Assembly: GCA_030698645.1 (NCBI GenBank) | Contig: JAUYMV010000090.1 | Location: forward strand, 1-12,931 | From: Mesorhizobium sp. | GTDB taxonomy: Bacteria > Pseudomonadota > Alphaproteobacteria > Rhizobiales > Rhizobiaceae | Length of the DNA stretch: 12,931 nt | Direction: 5' to 3' | In this document: positions 1-7,049 of the stretch, piece after piece | Position numbering within the stretch: the first letter of the stretch is position 1 | How the letters are laid out: each line of letters begins with the position of its first letter | The notes under the pieces: model-generated | Told to the model about the DNA's origin: nothing | Databases searched by the model: none | Seen by the model: the letters and a program-made list of their open reading frames with translations, nothing else | Translations under genes and position numbers: made by a program

Positions 1-124
1 CGTCAAGCTCGTCGGCTCCTACACCAATGTCGTCGGCCTGCCGCTCTACGAGACGGTCAGCCTGCTCGCCGGCGACGGCTACAAGGTCCATTTCAACTGG
101 CTGTCCGGAACCAGGAACGCCTGA
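1..124 (+). CDS. maf: Maf-family nucleotide pyrophosphatase, C-terminal fragment
   Basis: This is the 3' end of a gene that begins before the window; the frame runs from base 2 to the TGA at 122-124 and gives 40 residues. The peptide contains the segment [14 protein letters not shown] followed by LLAGDGYKV, which is the typical C-terminus of Maf/YhdE nucleoside triphosphate pyrophosphatases. These cytoplasmic enzymes hydrolyse dTTP, UTP or modified nucleotides to monophosphates (housecleaning). The active-site residues lie in the missing part, so activity and subfamily cannot be judged. yacG starts 16 bases downstream on the same strand, and maf-yacG next to tRNA-Phe is a common arrangement in Rhizobiales, which supports the call. 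Confidence 0.85.
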   Translation, partial: VKLVGSYTNVVGLPLYETVSLLAGDGYKVHFNWLSGTRNA

Positions 125-140
125 TGCTGGTTGAACGCGC

Positions 141-347
141 ATGACCGACGAACCCGACACCCCCGCCTACCGCCCGCGCCCCTGCCCGGAATGCGCCCGC
201 ATGTCGCTGCGCGCCTACGACCCCTTCTGCTCGGCGCGATGCAAGGACATCGACCTGAACCGCTGGCTCTCGGGCCGCTACCGCATTGCGGTGCGCGACG
301 ACGAGGAGCCCGCCGAAGACAACGAACCGTCGCCGCCGAAACACTAG
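141..347 (+). CDS. yacG: DNA gyrase inhibitor YacG (small zinc protein)
   Basis: A 68-residue protein with the complete YacG signature: a four-cysteine zinc site formed by CPEC (C15, C18) and CSARC (C30, C34), followed by the family motif KDIDLNRWLSGRYRI. In E. coli YacG binds GyrB and blocks DNA binding by gyrase; the zinc finger lies at the N-terminus and the tail is disordered, as here with an acidic, proline-rich end. The ATG at 141 is the only possible start, because an in-frame TGA lies just upstream at 132-134. No strong Shine-Dalgarno sequence is visible, so translation may be coupled to maf, which ends 16 bases earlier. Length and motifs match the family well. Confidence 0.93.
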   Translation: MTDEPDTPAYRPRPCPECARMSLRAYDPFCSARCKDIDLNRWLSGRYRIAVRDDEEPAEDNEPSPPKH

Positions 348-479
348 CCGGCGAGGGAGCAGGCGGCCGACGCTGCCACGCTCTCCCCGTTCTCGGCGAG
401 AGATGTCCGGCAGGACAGTGAGGGGCAGCGCATCCCTCGCAGGCCGGTTCACGAGCGCCGAAATCCCCGTCCAAAGCGC

Positions 480-507
480 TGGACAGGTCGAAATCCCGTG
501 CTATAAC
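480..507 (+). promoter_or_regulatory. Probable sigma-70 promoter of tRNA-Phe
   Basis: A -35 box TGGACA (480-485, one mismatch to TTGACA) and a -10 box TATAAC (502-507) are separated by 16 bases. The predicted transcript would start near 514, about 55 bases before the mature tRNA, leaving a short 5' leader for RNase P to remove. No other -35/-10 pair of this quality was seen between yacG and the tRNA. Not experimentally verified. Confidence 0.5.
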
Positions 508-568
508 CCACCCGCTTCCGGCAGGTGCCAACGCCGGACGCCGACCAGGTTCCACGTGCCGGTCCAGT

Positions 569-644
569 GCCCAGTTAGCTCAGTTGGTAGAGCAGCGGAT
601 TGAAAATCCGCGTGTCCTTGGTTCGAATCCGAGACTGGGCACCA
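569..644 (+). tRNA. tRNA-Phe (anticodon GAA)
   Basis: A 76-base gene that folds into a full cloverleaf. The acceptor stem pairs GCCCAGT with ACTGGGC. The D arm contains AGCTCAGTTGGTAGAGC. The anticodon stem GCGGA/TCCGC encloses the loop TTGAAAA with anticodon GAA at 602-604. The T arm contains GGTTCGAATCC. The discriminator base is A, and the 3' CCA is encoded at 642-644. A T-rich run follows at 648-652, which could help termination. The gene sits exactly where conserved housekeeping genes give way to accessory genes; tRNA 3' ends are frequent integration sites, but no second copy of this 3' end is visible in the window. Confidence 0.97.
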
Positions 645-1112
645 TCATTTTTCTTATGTGATTGATCATAAAAGACAAATGTAAGTGACTCGAAACTGTG
701 TCCAACTTGTCGTCCACCTTGGGTGTTGACTATATCCGTTGGGATTCCAGTGAACTTCACGGAATGCCCCGATGGGCCTCGGGTTATTGGCCAGAAGCTT
801 AGCCGCCTCGACCCGATAGCCGAGCGGCACAGTATAATCCATTCACATCCCTCCCCGCGCTTCGACGCAGCGATCTTGCCGCGAATCCGCAGTGTCGTGA
901 CCTCGCGGTCGAACCGGACGAGGGAGAAGTCCAGTCGATTGAAGACGAATGACCGCTTTGCGCCCAGTCACAGCCGCTGAGCAGTCTGTAGCCAGACCCC
1001 GATACGGATATGGCGATTGCCCATCTTGCGCTGTCCGCTCGCGCGCGTCGGATCCTCGCCCCCTTCGTCATGAGCGCCGTCGATGTCGTCATGGGGAGCG
1101 GCGCGAATACTC
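645..1112. other. Gene-poor stretch after tRNA-Phe, possibly decayed DNA
   Basis: About 470 bases between the tRNA and the methyltransferase with no gene I recognise. A weak AT-rich dyad, TTATG/CATAA (654-671), follows the tRNA. The only ORF with a good ribosome binding site is the short minus-strand one at 666-842, listed separately. On the minus strand upstream of it, frames with coding-like stretches (for example FNRLDFSLVRFDREVTTLRI, about 945-885) are interrupted by stops, as expected for a gene remnant. No integrase, recombinase or IS end was recognised. This could be decayed mobile DNA, but that is inference only. Confidence 0.4.
666..842 (-). CDS. Small hypothetical ORF, 58 aa
   Basis: The ORF starts at an ATG (842-840), seven bases after a strong GGAGG ribosome binding site, and ends with TGA at 668-666. 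The predicted protein begins MDYTVPLGYRVEAAKLLANN and contains HWNPNGYSQ. The first 40 residues look like ordinary soluble protein; the last 18 are rich in tryptophan, threonine and hydrophobic residues and read like out-of-gene sequence running towards the tRNA. I recognise no family. It may be a real small protein, or the 5' part of a gene whose 3' end was lost when the sequence next to the tRNA was rearranged. No signal peptide or membrane segment is evident. Confidence 0.3.
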   Translation of the reverse strand: MDYTVPLGYRVEAAKLLANNPRPIGAFREVHWNPNGYSQHPRWTTSWTQFRVTYICLL

Positions 1113-1724
1113 TCATGAACGCGCGCTCCCTTCATACATGAATGTCATCGGTCGCGGCCCCTTGGCGTAGCCGGTCCGAAGGGCGGTGCACCTGAAGCCC
1201 GAGCTTTCTATGAGCCCATCGATCGGGCGATTGAGATGGCAGCCGCCAGCACAGCATCTCCAAAGGGGGGTCAGGCGATGCTGCCAGGTGCGGACCGAAT
1301 CGTCCGGCGACAACCCGTGTTCGACGAACAGGAGTTGGCCGCCCGGCTTGAGTACCCGTCGGAGCTCCGACAGCGCCCGGCCAACGTCCGGGATCGAGCA
1401 CAGGGTCCACGTGCTGACGACGGTGTCGATCGTGTCGTCGTCGAGCGGAATGGCTTCCGCGCTCTCCTCCAGGACATCGACCGGGAAGGCGACACCTGTT
1501 GCTGCCCGCCGCGCCATCGCTGCCAGGCGGGCGGATGGCTCAACTCCGAGCACCTCGCCCACGGCGTTCGGGTAGTGGGGCAGGTTCAGGCCGGATCCTA
1601 TGCCGATTTCCAGTACGCGACCTCGTGCCTGCTCCAAGGCACGCTTGCGGTAAGGAACGAGTTCGGGATTGCGCATCGCGCCGTGCACGAGGCGTGGGAG
1701 GATCAACTCGCGATAAAGGCTCAT
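1113..1724 (-). CDS. Class I SAM-dependent methyltransferase
   Basis: A 203-residue cytoplasmic methyltransferase. Motif I is VLEIGIGSGLN (residues 37-47), with acidic E62 in the following strand, presumably for the SAM ribose. Later come the family-typical LRRVLKPGGQLLFVEHG segment (121-137) and a C-terminal part with WQHRLTPLWR and GGCHLNR. This pattern is common in bacterial methyltransferases related to METTL7/PEMT-like proteins; the substrate cannot be told. I chose the ATG at 1724-1722 because GAGGA lies eight bases before it. An upstream in-frame ATG at 1739-1737 overlaps the desaturase stop as ATGA and would add five residues, but its purine run touches the start codon. Last gene of the minus-strand set; coupling to the desaturase is likely. 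Confidence 0.82.
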   Translation of the reverse strand: MSLYRELILPRLVHGAMRNPELVPYRKRALEQARGRVLEIGIGSGLNLPHYPNAVGEVLGVEPSARLAAMARRAATGVAFPVDVLEESAEAIPLDDDTIDTVVSTWTLCSIPDVGRALSELRRVLKPGGQLLFVEHGLSPDDSVRTWQHRLTPLWRCCAGGCHLNRPIDGLIESSGFRCTALRTGYAKGPRPMTFMYEGSARS

Positions 1725-1735
1725 GTGAGTTTTCC

Positions 1736-2476
1736 TCATCCCTTCGAGACGGACTCGGCCAGCGCCGGGGAGCCGGGGAGATTACCCTGAGCCGATTTGC
1801 CGACGGCGCGGGCCAACGCAGCATGGTAGGACGGGTCCTCGGGGCTCATCAACCGGTCCCACCCGGTGAAGTAGAGCCCGAGGTTCCAGCGCGGCCGGGC
1901 ATGATGCAGGTCGTGATGCGTCACGGTCGTCAGCCATCCGATCAGCGGTCGGCCGTCGCGGCGCGCCGGAAAAACCTCGTAGCCACAATGGCCGACCGCA
2001 TTGCGCAGCATCATGTGGGCGACGAACAGGAACGCGGCAAGCAGGCTGGTCGGCATCAGGAGCAGCGCCAGCGGCAGGTAGATCGCGTTGACCGCCGCCT
2101 CGCTCGCATCGAAGGCGTAGGATGTCCAGGGCGACGGATTATGCGAACGGTGATGCAGCCGATGAAACCACCGGAACAGCCCAGGACAGTGCATGATCTT
2201 GTGGGTCCAGTAGAACCATGCGTCGTGGAGGACGATGAGCACGGTGAGGTTGAACAGGAGATACGGCAGCCCGCGTTCGAGCGGGTCTTCATAGATGGCG
2301 AGCCATCCCAGCCGCTCTGAAAGCGCAATGGCCAGGCCGACGAGCGAGAAGATGAGCACCGTCCGCAACGAGGCAAGGATCTCGCGCGACATCTGCCGCC
2401 AGTCGGGCCTCTCGTTGCGGATCTGGCGGCGAGCCAGCCAAGGCGAGCGGCCATTGAGCTTGCCAATTACTGGCAC
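1736..2476 (-). CDS. Fatty acid hydroxylase / sterol desaturase family membrane protein
   Basis: A 246-residue integral membrane, di-iron type oxygenase. The histidine boxes of the superfamily are all present: H84-x7-H92-x3-H96 (in HDAWFYWTHKIMH), H105-x2-HH (FHRLHH, 105-109), H163, and HHDLHH (187-192). Hydrophobic segments around 38-55, 71-84 and 131-160 would carry the active site at the cytoplasmic face. The family hydroxylates or desaturates lipids, sterols or carotenoids using O2; the substrate is unknown here. The longest start is a GTG (2476-2474) with only a weak ribosome binding site; an internal ATG at residue 29 is an alternative. The gene begins 15 bases after the lysR stop, and its own stop overlaps a possible start of the methyltransferase gene. 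Confidence 0.83.
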   Translation of the reverse strand: MPVIGKLNGRSPWLARRQIRNERPDWRQMSREILASLRTVLIFSLVGLAIALSERLGWLAIYEDPLERGLPYLLFNLTVLIVLHDAWFYWTHKIMHCPGLFRWFHRLHHRSHNPSPWTSYAFDASEAAVNAIYLPLALLLMPTSLLAAFLFVAHMMLRNAVGHCGYEVFPARRDGRPLIGWLTTVTHHDLHHARPRWNLGLYFTGWDRLMSPEDPSYHAALARAVGKSAQGNLPGSPALAESVSKG

Positions 2477-2491
2477 CCGCCGAGCCAGCTG

Positions 2492-3394
2492 CTACTCTGT
2501 CCTTTCCATCAAGAGCATCGAGCGCACCCACTCGAGCGCGTCATCGCCGTCCATTGCGGAGTGCCATTGAATGACCTCGCGGATGGGCGGGATTTCCACC
2601 GGGCAGGGCATCACTGCAAGGCCCAGCATCGGCGCGGCGAGGTCCGCGTGTCGTTCATGGAGGGTGGCGAGGCGCCGGGAACCCGCGATGAGGTAAGGCA
2701 GGGACGCATAGCTGGTTGTAATGAGTTCAATGCGCCTTGCGTGCCCGTAGCGCTCGAGGAACCAGTCCTCGAAGGTCAGCTGTCGTCCCTGTGAGAAGCG
2801 GACGACCGCGTGCGGTTTCGACAGAAACTCGTCGAAGGTGAGATCGCCGCCGGATTGGCGAAAATCGGGATCGGCGACGCAGACATAACGATCGCGGAAG
2901 TATTCGATGGAAGGGTGAAGCTCGGAGACGAATCGATCTGGCATGATCAGCAGATCGACATCGCCTCGCTCCAGCATGCGTGCGGGGGTCTCGTCGCCGG
3001 GCGTGATCGTGAAGGTCATTGCTGGCGCCATTGCGGATATGCGCGCGAGACCATGTCGAAGGGCGACCAATGATACGTAGTCGGAAGCCATGATGCGGAA
3101 CGAACGGTTCGAGATCGCCGGATCGAATGCCTCGCGGTTGAGAACCCGCGCATCGATCTGCATGAGGACGGCCCGGACGGCGGGCCCCAATTCAAGGCCG
3201 CGGGGTGTGGGGACCATGCGGCGGCCGATCTGCGTCAGCAGTTGGTCGCCGAAATACTCGCGCAGACGCGCCAGCGCCGCGCTCGTCGCCGACTGACTGA
3301 GATGAAGCTGGTCCGACGCGCGCGACACGTTCTGTTCGGTCAGCAGCCGATCCAGAACGACGATCAGGTTGAGATCGAGACCTTTGAAGCGCAC
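2492..3394 (-). CDS. LysR-family transcriptional regulator, NodD-like
   Basis: A 300-residue regulator with an N-terminal winged helix-turn-helix (about residues 5-65; core SRASDQLHLSQSATSAALAR, then VPTPRG) and a substrate-binding-like effector domain (about 90-295). The opening MRFKGLDLNLIVVLD closely resembles the start of NodD and SyrM proteins, which respond to flavonoids in rhizobia. I prefer the GTG at 3394-3392: GGAAGGAG lies six bases upstream, whereas the ATG two codons earlier directly abuts that site, and the GTG start also matches the NodD N-terminus. It is divergent from the catabolic operon, the classic layout for an activator of the neighbouring genes with autoregulation. It is not nodD itself on this evidence: no nod genes are present. 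Confidence 0.88.
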   Translation of the reverse strand: MRFKGLDLNLIVVLDRLLTEQNVSRASDQLHLSQSATSAALARLREYFGDQLLTQIGRRMVPTPRGLELGPAVRAVLMQIDARVLNREAFDPAISNRSFRIMASDYVSLVALRHGLARISAMAPAMTFTITPGDETPARMLERGDVDLLIMPDRFVSELHPSIEYFRDRYVCVADPDFRQSGGDLTFDEFLSKPHAVVRFSQGRQLTFEDWFLERYGHARRIELITTSYASLPYLIAGSRRLATLHERHADLAAPMLGLAVMPCPVEIPPIREVIQWHSAMDGDDALEWVRSMLLMERTE

Positions 3395-3408
3395 GGGCAT
3401 CTCCTTCC

Positions 3409-3425
3409 GATCTATTTATTCCATC
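3409..3425. promoter_or_regulatory. Candidate LysR-type operator (GAT-N11-ATC) in the divergent region
   Basis: The 137-base gap between lysR and the MFS gene has an AT-rich core (about 3411-3455) in otherwise GC-rich DNA. It contains GAT (3409-3411), eleven bases, then ATC (3423-3425), which fits the T-N11-A dyad recognised by LysR proteins. An overlapping TTC-N11-GAA dyad lies at 3419-3435. The position, just upstream of the lysR ribosome binding site, suits autorepression plus activation of the divergent operon. Short dyads occur by chance, so this is tentative. I could not assign convincing -35/-10 boxes for either direction. Confidence 0.35.
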
Positions 3426-3531
3426 AATATGTGAAATCCAAACAATCTGTTTCTTGGGCGCTCACGCAATCCCTATGCCCGTGACGGAGGCATCCCGGGG
3501 AGGAGAACGGGATGCGGAGGGAGGATCGCGC

Positions 3532-4728
3532 ATGAGCATCGCAACCAACGACGTCGCCGGGTCGACGACGGCCGGCACCGGCCAGGGCCTGTTGCTGGTC
3601 CTGCTCTCACTCGTGTCCGTAGCCGCGACCACCCTGCTGGCCCCGATCATTCCGATGATGGTCGCGGAGTTCGCCGCGGCGGACCCGGCTGCTGAACAGA
3701 AGGCGGTGCTCGCGCTCGCCATACCGGCGCTGGTGGTGGCCGTCACCGCGCCCTTCATGGGCAAAGTAATCGACAGCTTCGGACGCCGGAACCTTCTCGT
3801 CGCATCGCTGATTGCCTACGCGCTCATCGGCGTCCTGCCGGCGTTCCTCGGCAGCCTCGAGCAGATCATCGTATCGCGCGTGGCCCTGGGTTTCGCCGAA
3901 GCCGCCATCATGACGGCCAGCACGACGTTGATCGGGGATTATTTCCGCGGCGCGGATCGCGAGAAATGGTTCGTCGCGCAGGCCTCGGCGGCATCGATTT
4001 CGGCCATCGTCTTCTTCGGCATCGGCGGCGCGCTGGGCGAAGTCAACTGGCGCTACACCTACTACGTCTACGGAGTCGCGCTGCTCGCCGTGCCGTTGGC
4101 GCTTGCCATCCTCCGCGAACCGGCCAAGACCGAAGCCGAGCGCACCGCGACCAACCTGCGCTTTCCGTGGAACAGCGTGATCTGGCTTTACGTCATTGCA
4201 TTCGTCGGCGCGATCATCTTCTTCATCCCGCAGATCCAGGTGGCCTTCCTGCTCAACGAGCGCGGCATAACCTCGCCGCAAACGATCGGACTGACCACCG
4301 CCATAGGCGCGGTGGCCGTGCCGCTCGGCAGCATCATCTTCAAGCTGCGGGCACAGCGCATCTTCTGGCACAATTTGCTCATCGCCTTCGCGCTGATGGC
4401 GGCGGGCCTCGCGCTGATGGCCTGGGGGCCGGAATATTACAGCTTCGTCGCAGGGATCGTGGTGGCCAATCTCGGCTGCGGCATCTTCCTGCCCCTGATG
4501 GTGACCGCGATCATGGCCCATCTGCACTTCGACCTGCGCGGTCGCGGCACCGGCGGCTGGCAGACGGCCTTCTTCATCGGCAACTTCGTCAGCCCGCTGT
4601 TCATCCTCGGTCTCGCGGGCGCGGCCGGCGGCACCAGCGCCGCGGTCGGCGTCTTCGCCATCGCGGCGGCGGTCGCGGCGGTTGTCACCTTGGCGATACG
4701 CCCGCGAAACGACGCCGTCGCGGTTTGA
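3532..4728 (+). CDS. MFS transporter, probable uptake of the operon's substrate
   Basis: A 398-residue inner membrane permease with about 12 hydrophobic segments; the first begins near residue 19. The MFS loop 2-3 motif A is seen as GKVIDSFGRRN (77-87), with the usual arginines after the helix. A cytoplasmic central loop with charged residues (REPAKTEAERT) separates the two halves. The ATG at 3532 is preceded by GAGG seven bases upstream; in-frame upstream codons (from a TTG at 3454) lack a comparable ribosome binding site. It is the first gene of the plus-strand operon, so import of the aromatic compound is the natural role, though efflux cannot be excluded. The monooxygenase follows after 26 bases. 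Confidence 0.85.
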   Translation: MSIATNDVAGSTTAGTGQGLLLVLLSLVSVAATTLLAPIIPMMVAEFAAADPAAEQKAVLALAIPALVVAVTAPFMGKVIDSFGRRNLLVASLIAYALIGVLPAFLGSLEQIIVSRVALGFAEAAIMTASTTLIGDYFRGADREKWFVAQASAASISAIVFFGIGGALGEVNWRYTYYVYGVALLAVPLALAILREPAKTEAERTATNLRFPWNSVIWLYVIAFVGAIIFFIPQIQVAFLLNERGITSPQTIGLTTAIGAVAVPLGSIIFKLRAQRIFWHNLLIAFALMAAGLALMAWGPEYYSFVAGIVVANLGCGIFLPLMVTAIMAHLHFDLRGRGTGGWQTAFFIGNFVSPLFILGLAGAAGGTSAAVGVFAIAAAVAAVVTLAIRPRNDAVAV

Positions 4729-4754
4729 CGGCCTGATTGGAGGAGACCGCGATC

Positions 4755-5879
4755 ATGGCTGCCATATCCCAAGCCCTTGTCGTCGGCGGTGGTGTCGGAG
4801 GTCTCTCCGCCGCGATCGGCCTGCGGCAGGCGGGCATCGACGTGGATCTGATCGAGATCAGCGAGAACCACGGCGTCTACCATGTCGGCATCATCGTGCA
4901 GGCCAATTTCCTGGCGGCGATGGGCAAGCTCGGCGCCGCGGACGCGGCGATCGCCGCCGGCTTTCCTTACGACCATGTCGTGAACCTGAACCCGGCAGGC
5001 GGCCACATCTTCACCCAGCCACCCATCGCCACCGGGACCGGCTATCCGCTGAATCTCGGCATCACGCGCCCGGCGCTGCACCGGATCCTGGTCGGGCGCG
5101 CACGCGAACTCGGCGTGCCGATCCGGCTCGGCGTCACTGTCGTCGACATCGCCGAAGAGGCCGACGGCGTCACCGTCGCGTTCAGCGACGGCAGCAGCGG
5201 ACGCTACGATCTCGTGATCGGCGCCGATGGCATCCGCTCGGCGATGCGCGACAAGGTGTTCGGCGCGGCGCACCACCCGCGCTTCACCGGCCAGGGCGTG
5301 TGGCGTTACAATGTCCGCCGGCCGGCCGATCTCGCGGATATGCAGATTTATCGCGGCAAGCCGGGCATGACCGTCGGCCTCGTGCCGCTCGACCGCGACA
5401 CGATGTATGTCTTCGTGGCCAGCGCCGAGCCCGGCAATCCGCGCTTCGCGGTGGAGACGCGCGCCGACGAGCTGCGACGGCGGCTCGAGGGTTATGGAGG
5501 CCACGTTCCGGAGGTGCGCGCGCAGGTGACCGACCCGGCGCTCGTTGTCTACAGGCCGATGGAGAGCATGGTGATGCCGGCGCCATGGCATCGCGGGCGC
5601 GTCGTGCTGATCGGCGACGCGGTCCACCCCTCGACGCCGCATCTCGGCCAGGGCGCGGCGATGGCAATCGAGGATGCCGTTGTGCTTGTCGACGAACTTG
5701 GCCGCCACGACTCGACCGACGCGGCATTGGCCGCCTTCATGCAGCGGCGGTTCGAGCGCGTGCGGACCGTCGTAGAGGCGTCGGGATCGATCGGCGAATA
5801 CGAGATGAATCCCGGCATGAAGCTGGACATCCCGGGCCTCATCCGAAACGTTTTTGCCATGCTTGCCGAGCCCGCTTAG
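4755..5879 (+). CDS. FAD-dependent (class A) aromatic monooxygenase
   Basis: A 374-residue flavoprotein hydroxylase of the salicylate/p-hydroxybenzoate hydroxylase superfamily. The FAD fingerprints are complete: GGGVGG (11-16) in the Rossmann fold with E34 ending the second strand, the DG motif in YDLVIGADGIRS (151-162), and the GD motif in GRVVLIGDAVHPSTPHLGQG (281-300). Such enzymes use NAD(P)H and O2 to hydroxylate an activated phenol or hydroxypyridine ring in the cytoplasm, preparing it for ring cleavage. The ATG at 4755 follows GGAGGAG with nine bases spacing; a TTG at 4737 is less likely. The next gene starts three bases after the stop. Substrate unknown; salicylate-, flavanone- or dihydroxypyridine-type hydroxylases all share this fold. 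Confidence 0.88.
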   Translation: MAAISQALVVGGGVGGLSAAIGLRQAGIDVDLIEISENHGVYHVGIIVQANFLAAMGKLGAADAAIAAGFPYDHVVNLNPAGGHIFTQPPIATGTGYPLNLGITRPALHRILVGRARELGVPIRLGVTVVDIAEEADGVTVAFSDGSSGRYDLVIGADGIRSAMRDKVFGAAHHPRFTGQGVWRYNVRRPADLADMQIYRGKPGMTVGLVPLDRDTMYVFVASAEPGNPRFAVETRADELRRRLEGYGGHVPEVRAQVTDPALVVYRPMESMVMPAPWHRGRVVLIGDAVHPSTPHLGQGAAMAIEDAVVLVDELGRHDSTDAALAAFMQRRFERVRTVVEASGSIGEYEMNPGMKLDIPGLIRNVFAMLAEPA

Positions 5880-5882
5880 CCA

Positions 5883-7049
5883 ATGTCCCTGTTCGCATAC
5901 TTCCCCGGAAACTACGTCTGGAACCTGTCGGTCAACATCGCCATGATCATGGGCGCGGAGATCGGCGAAATTGACGAGATGTGCCGGCCGCTGGTCGACG
6001 TGGCTTCGCGTGGCGACGACGAGGGTACGCGCCAGTTCCTCGAGGCATGGTCGGGCATGGCCGAGAAACTCGCCCGTCAGGCGGCCGAGGACGAGGCGCG
6101 CGGCCGCAGGCTTAGCGCCGGGCGCAAGCTGCGCCGCGCCGCGATCTACTACATGATCGCCGAACGGATGCAGGCGCATGGCGCGGCCGGGCGTCTGGAA
6201 ACCTACCGCAAGCTGCTCGACAGCTTCTCGCGTTCGGTCGCGCTGACCGGCGAAAATTGCGCGCGGGTGGAAATACCCTACGACGGCGGTGTGCTGCCGG
6301 CCTATTTCGTCCGGGCCAAGGGCGTCGATGGTCCGGCCCCGATACTGGTCCACGTCAACGGTCTCGATAGTTGCAAGGAGATGCTCTACCTGCCGGCTTT
6401 CGGTCCGGCGGGGCTCGCCGAGCGCGGAATCTCCTCGCTCTGTCTCGACCAGCCAGGCACCGGCGAGCCGCTGCGGCTGCACGGCATGAAGGCCGTCCAC
6501 AACTCCGAGGCGTGGGCTTCCCGGGTCGTCGACTGGCTGGAAACGCGGGCGGACGTCGATGCCCGCCGCATCGGCATTTGGGGCATTTCACTGGGCGGCT
6601 ACTTCGCGCCGCGCGCCGTGGCCTTCGAGCCGCGTTTCGCGCTCGGCTGCGTATTCGGCGCCAACCATGACTGGTACGAGGTGAACGTTCGCCGGCTGCG
6701 GCGCGAAGGCGACCGCCCGGTACCGCACTACTGGGACCATTGCCGTTGGGTGTGGGGCGGCGACACGATCGACGAGTTCATGCAAATCGCCAGCAAGGTG
6801 CGCCTCGACGGCGTGCTCGGGCGCATCCGCGTGCCGTTTCTCGTCACGCACGGGGCCAACGACCGGCAGATTCCCCTTGAATTCGCTCACGCCAGCTTCG
6901 ACCAGATGGTCAACTCGCCGAAGCGCGAATTGAAGATCTTCGACCGCGAGACGGGCAGCGCGGAGCACGCGGGAGCGGACTCCCAGAGCTACGGCTCGGA
7001 TTACATCTATGACTGGGTGGCCGAGACTTTCGCGGAGATGGGGCGATGA
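5883..7049 (+). CDS. Alpha/beta hydrolase, C-C bond hydrolase type (dihydroxypseudooxynicotine hydrolase-like)
   Basis: A 388-residue hydrolase with a long helical N-terminal part (1-125) ahead of the alpha/beta core. The nucleophile is S236 in GISLGG, the acid is D327 in THGANDRQIP, and the histidine is H362 in SAEHAGAD, giving a full triad; HVNGLDSCKE (157-166) probably forms the oxyanion hole. This architecture is that of the 2,6-dihydroxypseudooxynicotine hydrolase/FrsA-like group, whose best-known member splits a C-C bond next to a carbonyl on an aromatic ring. Here it could cleave a ring-fission product or an aryl ketone. The start lies three bases after the monooxygenase stop with only a poor ribosome binding site, and its stop overlaps the next start as ATGA, so translation is probably coupled. 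Confidence 0.82.
   Translation: MSLFAYFPGNYVWNLSVNIAMIMGAEIGEIDEMCRPLVDVASRGDDEGTRQFLEAWSGMAEKLARQAAEDEARGRRLSAGRKLRRAAIYYMIAERMQAHGAAGRLETYRKLLDSFSRSVALTGENCARVEIPYDGGVLPAYFVRAKGVDGPAPILVHVNGLDSCKEMLYLPAFGPAGLAERGISSLCLDQPGTGEPLRLHGMKAVHNSEAWASRVVDWLETRADVDARRIGIWGISLGGYFAPRAVAFEPRFALGCVFGANHDWYEVNVRRLRREGDRPVPHYWDHCRWVWGGDTIDEFMQIASKVRLDGVLGRIRVPFLVTHGANDRQIPLEFAHASFDQMVNSPKRELKIFDRETGSAEHAGADSQSYGSDYIYDWVAETFAEMGR

Noticed and set aside
799..1116. 105-aa minus-strand frame after the methyltransferase
   Set aside because: Ser/Arg-rich with no motif; the neighbouring frame with the ribosome binding site (666-842) is more credible.
1499..2320. 273-aa plus-strand frame opposite the methyltransferase and desaturase
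   Set aside because: Arg/Gln-rich composition and opposed by two genes with intact motifs.
4682..5974. 430-aa plus-strand frame overlapping the FAD monooxygenase
   Set aside because: Arginine-rich out-of-frame reading of the monooxygenase gene; no fold or motif.
4437..6500. 687-aa open frame on the minus strand opposite the transporter, monooxygenase and hydrolase genes
   Set aside because: It is antisense to three genes with clear motifs, has a His/Arg/Asp-rich composition typical of GC-rich shadow frames, and shows no domain.
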